From Brevibacillus sp051967035 (GTDB lineage Bacteria > Bacillota > Bacilli > Brevibacillales > Brevibacillaceae): DNA of 64,000 nucleotides. Location of the stretch: contig NZ_JBQCKK010000007.1 of assembly GCF_051967035.1 (NCBI RefSeq), positions 62,001 through 126,000 of the forward strand, in the 5' to 3' direction. Every line of letters begins with the position of its first letter. Within the stretch, counting starts at the first letter, position 1. The translations under genes were made by a program, and so were the position numbers. The notes under the pieces were generated by a model. The model did not search any database, had not been told where the DNA came from, and was given only the letters and a program-made list of their open reading frames with translations. Below, piece by piece: positions 60,183-64,000 of the stretch.

Positions 60183-60797
60183 ATGACAAGGAAACGAGGG
60201 CTATCCATGACGCGAAACTGGCGCGATCTATCCTATTTGCATAGCGGGACACCCAAACAAAAAGCAGCGGGCCGGGCCATCGAGCAGTCCGCGATCATGC
60301 AGCGGCTACAAGCCTTTGATCCCGTGCTCACAGGCACGATTCCCCTCGATATCGACATCGCAACCAGCGATCTGGATATCATTTGCGAAAGCCACGACCT
60401 CGATCAGTTTGCCGAAGCCGCCCGCGCTTCCTATGCCACGCATGAAGGCTACAAGGAAGCTCGTCTGCTCGTGCAGGACGTGCCTACCTGCCTGATTGCG
60501 TTTTTTGCCTACGGCTTCTGGTTTGAGCTGTTTGCCCAGCCGCGCCCGATCGAACAGCAAAATGCGTATCGGCACATGGTCGTCGAGCACCGCTTGCTGC
60601 TGCTCGGTGGCGCGGACGCCCTCCGCGGTATTCGGCAGTTCAAGCAAAACGGCCTGAAAACCGAACCTGCTTTTGCCTCCTATTTTAACATTTCGGGAGA
60701 CGATCCATACCAGGCGCTATTGGATGTGGAAAAGTGGACGGATGAACAGCTTCGCGCTCTTGTGGGCAGAATCCGTATGCATAAACGTCTCCGGTGA
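60183..60797 (+). CDS. DUF4269 family protein
   Basis: A 204-residue protein of DUF4269: RDLSYLHSGTPKQKAAGRAI, then VLTGTIPLDIDIATSDLDIICE, VPTCLIAFFAYGFWFELFAQPRPIEQQNAYRHMVVEHRLL. The GT.PLDID..SDLDI.C pattern resembles a nucleotidyltransferase-like fold. Start at 60183 has no strong site; an in-frame ATG at 60207 (MTRNWRDLSYL) is an alternative. Function unknown. Confidence 0.78.
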   Translation: MTRKRGLSMTRNWRDLSYLHSGTPKQKAAGRAIEQSAIMQRLQAFDPVLTGTIPLDIDIATSDLDIICESHDLDQFAEAARASYATHEGYKEARLLVQDVPTCLIAFFAYGFWFELFAQPRPIEQQNAYRHMVVEHRLLLLGGADALRGIRQFKQNGLKTEPAFASYFNISGDDPYQALLDVEKWTDEQLRALVGRIRMHKRLR

Positions 60798-60840
60798 GTG
60801 TCATACTACCTCAAGATTGCGATGAAAGGAGGACTCTATC

Positions 60841-61281
60841 ATGTCTTTAGTACCTTACGAGCCTTTTCGCCTGCTCGAAAACATGAGAAAAGATTTGGAT
60901 CGGTTTTTTGAAGCCGGCATTCCAGCTATCGGAAATGTTGGGAATCGGTTTGGGATGCCCCGTATTGACTTGCATGAAACAGAAACGGAAATGATTGCTA
61001 CTTGCGATATTCCCGGTTTGGAAAAGAAGGAAGACGTACATATAGACGTAGACCAGAACATCTTAACGATCAGTGGCAGTATCAACCGTACCCATGAAAC
61101 GAAACAGGAACAAATCCACAAACAAGAACGTTTCGTCGGCCGCTTTCAACGATCCGTCACGTTGCCCACCCGTGTTGCGGAAGAAGGGATTAAAGCGTCT
61201 TACAAAAATGGGGTTCTCGAAATTCGTTTGCCGAAGGTCCAGCCTAACACAAAAAAGCGCATCGATGTTGATTTTCATTAA
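60841..61281 (+). CDS. Hsp20/alpha-crystallin small heat shock protein
   Basis: A 146-residue chaperone. The N-terminal arm (LVPYEPFRLLENMRKDLDRFFE), the alpha-crystallin core (about 40-130: PRIDLHETETEMIATCDIPGLEKKEDVHIDVDQNILTISG, FQRSVTLPTRV, YKNGVLEIRLPK) and the short C-tail with the family IxI/V-like motif. AAAGGAGG precedes ATG by ten bases. Prevents aggregation of unfolded proteins. Base composition is less GC-rich than the neighbours. Confidence 0.9.
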   Translation: MSLVPYEPFRLLENMRKDLDRFFEAGIPAIGNVGNRFGMPRIDLHETETEMIATCDIPGLEKKEDVHIDVDQNILTISGSINRTHETKQEQIHKQERFVGRFQRSVTLPTRVAEEGIKASYKNGVLEIRLPKVQPNTKKRIDVDFH

Positions 61282-61305
61282 AGCCCTCTGCCGGAGGGCT
61301 TTTTT
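61280..61305 (+). terminator. Terminator after hsp20
   Basis: AAGCCCTC pairs with GAGGGCTT around a TGCCG loop and is followed by T residues. Confidence 0.85.
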
Positions 61306-61485
61306 CACGGACATTCCCGATTGATACCATTCAATCGTGCTGTGGCTTCTATTCCTATCATCCTAGTAGAAAAGGAGCATTTTCTTCTACAAAGAAATTC
61401 CTGATAAAGGATTTTATGGGGGAACAAAGAATATGTCTACACTACCGTTAGGGCAATCTCAAGCAATAAGGAGAGGAAAAGGAGA

Positions 61486-62043
61486 TTGAGGAAGCCGATT
61501 ACTGATAGTGAATCCAGGGCTGAACTCGCCCGAAGTTTCCATAGCGTCTTTACAAGCACAGATTCATTCGGGGAAATGTACGCAGATACAATCATAGCGA
61601 GAATGATTCTTTTTCCGATTGATGGTTTTCATTTAACTGAAAATCAGTATAAAGCCTTAACGAAAGCGGCACAGTCAATCGGCGATCATTCCTTTTTCGT
61701 ATCCGAAATCGAGAGAAAGGATAGCTTCGAAACCGTGTACGATCCTGACCGAGTCGTGCACTGGGAGGTTACTGTCACTACCCCTTATGCAGACTACCGC
61801 GATACGCTACTCATATTGGAAAACGCCATGTATTCGAAAAGCAATACGTGGGGTGCTTTCCTTTCATCAGAAGATCATGCTGTTATCGGGGGTTCCCAGG
61901 AGTTTATACAAGCATGTAAAACTAACTATCCAGACTGGCAAGCCGAAATGGATCATTTTAAAAGCCATTGGGAAACTGTTTGTCGCTCAAAACAGTGGGA
62001 CGTGGAGTGGCTCTACAAATTTCTGGCATATGCCAACCGTTAA
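61486..62043 (+). CDS. Hypothetical protein in AT-richer sequence
   Basis: A 185-residue soluble protein I do not recognise. Sequence: HLTENQYKALTKAAQSIGDHSFFVSEIER, VVHWEVTVTTPYADYRDTLLILENAMYS, SSEDHAVIGGSQEFIQACKTNYPDW. The pattern (compact alpha/beta, one domain, orphan position) resembles contact-dependent-toxin immunity proteins or SMI1-like proteins in style only. Start is TTG with GAGAGG and AAGGAG upstream. Codon use is less GC-rich than the surrounding genes, a sign of possible transfer. Confidence 0.55.
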   Translation: MRKPITDSESRAELARSFHSVFTSTDSFGEMYADTIIARMILFPIDGFHLTENQYKALTKAAQSIGDHSFFVSEIERKDSFETVYDPDRVVHWEVTVTTPYADYRDTLLILENAMYSKSNTWGAFLSSEDHAVIGGSQEFIQACKTNYPDWQAEMDHFKSHWETVCRSKQWDVEWLYKFLAYANR

Positions 62044-62140
62044 GACACACGCGATGGGAACACCCCTGACACGAAGAAGCTGGAAAGCGATCGTATGAGT
62101 ACGTTCAAGGCGTACATACAGGGAATCTACGCGTACATGT

Positions 62141-62181
62141 GGGCGTTTTGTGGGTGCCGCGAAAACGCCCACTCCTTTTTT
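62141..62181 (+). terminator. Terminator after the AT-richer gene
   Basis: GGGCGTTTT pairs with AAAACGCCC around a 12-base loop and is followed by TTTTTT. Confidence 0.85.
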
Positions 62182-62193
62182 GACCTCCCCCAC

Positions 62194-62232
62194 AAAAAGA
62201 AACCCCCTCGCGCCCAACAGGCACAAGGGGTC
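62194..62232 (-). terminator. Terminator of glnR-glnA
   Basis: On the minus strand ACCCCTTGTGCC pairs imperfectly with GGGCGCGAGGGGT, followed by TTTCTTTTT. Confidence 0.75.
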
Positions 62233-62239
62233 TCGCTTC

Positions 62240-63574
62240 TTAGTACGTGCTCATGTACTGCTCGCGCTCCCAATCGTGGACGCGTGTGCGGAACATATCC
62301 CACTCGATTTCTTTTGCTTCGATGAAGTGTACCAGCGCGTGCTCGCCCAGTGCTTCGCAGATCACGGGATCGGCTTTCAGGCACTCGATCGCTTCCTTGA
62401 GCGTAGCTGGCAGGTTGACGATGCCGTTTGCTTCGCGCTCTTCTTCCGTCATCACGTAGATGTTGCGGTCGATGGCTGGCGGTACTTCCAGTTTGTTTTT
62501 GATTCCGTCCAGGCCGGCTTTCAGCATGACTGCCAATGCGAGGTACGGGTTTGTGGCTGGATCCGGGCTGCGCACTTCGATACGGGTTCCCATGCCGCGA
62601 GAGGCTGGAATCCGGATCAGCGGCGAGCGGTTTTTCGCGGACCATGCCACGTAGCAAGGAGCTTCATAGCCCGGCACCAGACGTTTGTAGGAGTTCACGA
62701 GCGGGTTGGTGATCGCTGTGAAGCCGCGAGCGTGATGCAAAATACCGGCAAGGTAATGCTTCGCAGTTTGGCTCAGGCCCATCTCGTCTGTCTCGTCGTA
62801 GAACGCATTTTCGTTACCGCGGAACAGGGATTGGTTCGCGTGCATACCGGAGCCTGCCACTCCATACAGCGGTTTTGGCATGAAGGTTGCGTGCAGGCCG
62901 TGCTTTTGCGCGATGGTTTTGACTACCAGCTTGAACGTCAAAATCTGGTCGGCCGCTTGCAGCGCGTTTGCGTATTTGAAGTCGATTTCGTGTTGGCCTG
63001 GCGCTACTTCGTGGTGGGACGCTTCGATTTCAAAGCCCATTTTTTCCAGCGTCAAGACGATGTCACGACGGCAGTTTTCGCCAGTGTCGAGTGGAGCGAA
63101 GTCAAAATAGCCACCCTGGTCGTTCAGGTCAAGCGTAGGTTCGCCTTTTTCGTTGAGCTTGAACAGGAAGAATTCAGGTTCTGGCCCCACGTTGAACGCC
63201 GAGAAGCCCATTTCTTCTGCTTCTTTCAGCGCGCGCTTCAAAATGTAGCGAGGGTCACCCTCGAACGGAGAGCCATCCGGCATGTAGATATCACAGATCA
63301 GACGCGCCACTTTCCCATGCTCGTTGCCCCATGGGAATACAACCCAGGTATCCAGGTCCGGTACCAGGTACATATCCGATTCCTCGATGCGGACAAAGCC
63401 TTCGATGGAAGAACCGTCAAACATCAGTTTGTTGTCCAACGCTTTTGGCAGTTGGGACAGAGGAATTTCCACGTTTTTGATAATCCCCAGCAGGTCAGTA
63501 AACTGCAGACGGATGTATCTTACGTCCTCTTCCTGGGCCAATCGCATAATGTCTTCTCTTGTGTACTTGCTCAC
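62240..63574 (-). CDS. glnA: Type I glutamine synthetase
   Basis: A 444-residue enzyme, matching Bacillus GlnA in length. MFDGSSIEGFVRIEESDMYL, metal site GPEPEFFLF, GAGSGMH-type VAGSGMHANQSLF, and RSPLIRIPASRGMGTRIEVRSPDPATNPYLA. GTG at 63574 has AGGAGG seven bases upstream. It forms an operon with glnR. In Bacillus, feedback-inhibited GlnA binds GlnR to activate repression. Confidence 0.95.
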   Translation of the reverse strand: MSKYTREDIMRLAQEEDVRYIRLQFTDLLGIIKNVEIPLSQLPKALDNKLMFDGSSIEGFVRIEESDMYLVPDLDTWVVFPWGNEHGKVARLICDIYMPDGSPFEGDPRYILKRALKEAEEMGFSAFNVGPEPEFFLFKLNEKGEPTLDLNDQGGYFDFAPLDTGENCRRDIVLTLEKMGFEIEASHHEVAPGQHEIDFKYANALQAADQILTFKLVVKTIAQKHGLHATFMPKPLYGVAGSGMHANQSLFRGNENAFYDETDEMGLSQTAKHYLAGILHHARGFTAITNPLVNSYKRLVPGYEAPCYVAWSAKNRSPLIRIPASRGMGTRIEVRSPDPATNPYLALAVMLKAGLDGIKNKLEVPPAIDRNIYVMTEEEREANGIVNLPATLKEAIECLKADPVICEALGEHALVHFIEAKEIEWDMFRTRVHDWEREQYMSTY

Positions 63575-63607
63575 ATTCTCTCCTCCTGTCTCTCTCACAA
63601 CTTTGTA

Positions 63608-64000
63608 TTAGTGGAAGAAGCGGGATAGCTCTCCACGAATCAATGCGTCCTCGCCTGGGCGGGCAGCATTGCGATACATAATCTGTTGTCTGAGCAACTG
63701 ATGCAGTTCCTTGTCAGACATGTCCTTGCGCTTCACCTCGGAGGTGGGCGAAATCTTCGTCGGCTCCGTGACAGGCTCTTGCATCTTCAGCACTTGCTTG
63801 ATGCCGGCAATGTTGAGTCCTTTTTCAATCAATTCCTTGATCTCCAGCAGTCGGTCGACATCATTGAAGGAGAAGAGCCGCTGCTTCCCTTCCGTGCGAG
63901 CCGGCTGAATCAGGTCGTTTTGCTCGTAGTAGCGAATCTGTCTCGCAGTGAGATCGGTCAGCTTCATGACGATCCCAATGGGAAAGAGGGCCATATTCCG
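63608..64000 (-). CDS. glnR: MerR-family nitrogen regulator GlnR, partial
   Basis: A regulator cut by the window edge: codons for RN precede MALFPIG at the end of the window, and in Bacillus GlnR several residues precede this Met, so the true start lies outside. The HTH (VMKLTDLTARQIRYYEQNDLIQPARTEGKQRLFSFNDVDRL) and the C-terminal GlnA-binding tail (KDMSDKELHQLLRQQIMYRNAARPGEDALIRGELSRFF) are both visible. Represses glnRA and other nitrogen genes at TGTNA-N7-TNACA sites, which would lie upstream and are not in the window. Confidence 0.93.
   Translation of the reverse strand, partial: RNMALFPIGIVMKLTDLTARQIRYYEQNDLIQPARTEGKQRLFSFNDVDRLLEIKELIEKGLNIAGIKQVLKMQEPVTEPTKISPTSEVKRKDMSDKELHQLLRQQIMYRNAARPGEDALIRGELSRFFH

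Noticed and set aside
1..64000. Insertion sequences, CRISPR arrays, prophage or tRNA/rRNA
   Set aside because: No transposase, spaced repeats, phage genes or structural RNA signatures were seen.

Overview
The window looks like chromosomal DNA of an aerobic, spore-forming, GC-rich member of the Bacillales. A Brevibacillus-like Paenibacillaceae is my best guess, from gene content rather than from any database match. Supporting evidence: strong AGGAGG ribosome binding sites, frequent TTG/GTG starts, U-tailed hairpin terminators, GlnR-GlnA, a Gram-positive LexA/YneA pair, small spore protein SspP, a Spo0E-like phosphatase, SleB-type hydrolase and several Bacillus families (YfhH, YnzC, YrzB, YtpQ/DUF1444, DUF2515, DUF441). 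I see no rRNA, tRNA, CRISPR array, insertion sequence or prophage. Start codons were re-chosen from ribosome binding sites where the longest open frame was implausible.

Layout. 0-2.4 kb: two small hypothetical genes, the second with a ribbon-helix-helix-like tail, facing a secreted protein. 2.7-8.2 kb: catabolic cluster (SDR oxidoreductase, class III aminotransferase, acylating methylmalonate-semialdehyde dehydrogenase) divergent from a PucR regulator, consistent with beta-amino acid or beta-alanine breakdown. 8.4-13.2 kb: secreted subtilase and a tandem AAA ATPase. 13.3-18.1 kb: MFS exporter with a MarR regulator, Gfo/Idh/MocA oxidoreductase, metallophosphatase and nitroreductase. 18.3-23.2 kb: parE-parC plus a small downstream gene. 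23.7-24.8 kb: small conserved proteins. 24.8-30.5 kb: a tightly coupled operon of ECF sigma factor, membrane-anchored propeller protein, large membrane protein, ABC ATPase and ABC permease. 30.6-35.3 kb: Cys/Met PLP enzyme, PpiB-type lipoprotein, SleB-like hydrolase, a structured intergenic region, YfhH, DUF441 and an IscA-like protein. 35.4-40.2 kb: proteins of mostly unknown function and a eukaryotic-type kinase. 40.2-46.9 kb: DEAD-box helicase, phosphodiester glycosidase, ABC-F protein, a HEPN-like protein, SspP and a Spo0E-like protein. 47-52 kb: pyruvate dehydrogenase operon pdhABCD. 52.3-58.1 kb: esterase, a tiny Sm-like protein, threonine aldolase, a cysteine-free IscA-like protein, HelD, CrcB and YnzC. 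58.1-59.5 kb: divergent yneA-lexA with LexA boxes on both promoters. 59.6-64 kb: DUF456, DUF4269, Hsp20, an AT-richer orphan gene, and glnA-glnR, with glnR cut by the window edge.

Most of the window is conserved core genome. The parts most worth a second look are the ECF-sigma/propeller/ABC operon (24.8-30.5 kb), the structured RNA candidate at 33.5-33.8 kb, the HEPN-like protein (44.65-45.5 kb), the cysteine-free IscA-like protein with a histidine-rich loop (54.7 kb), the Sm-like mini-protein (53.1 kb), and the palindromes upstream of pdhA and marR.
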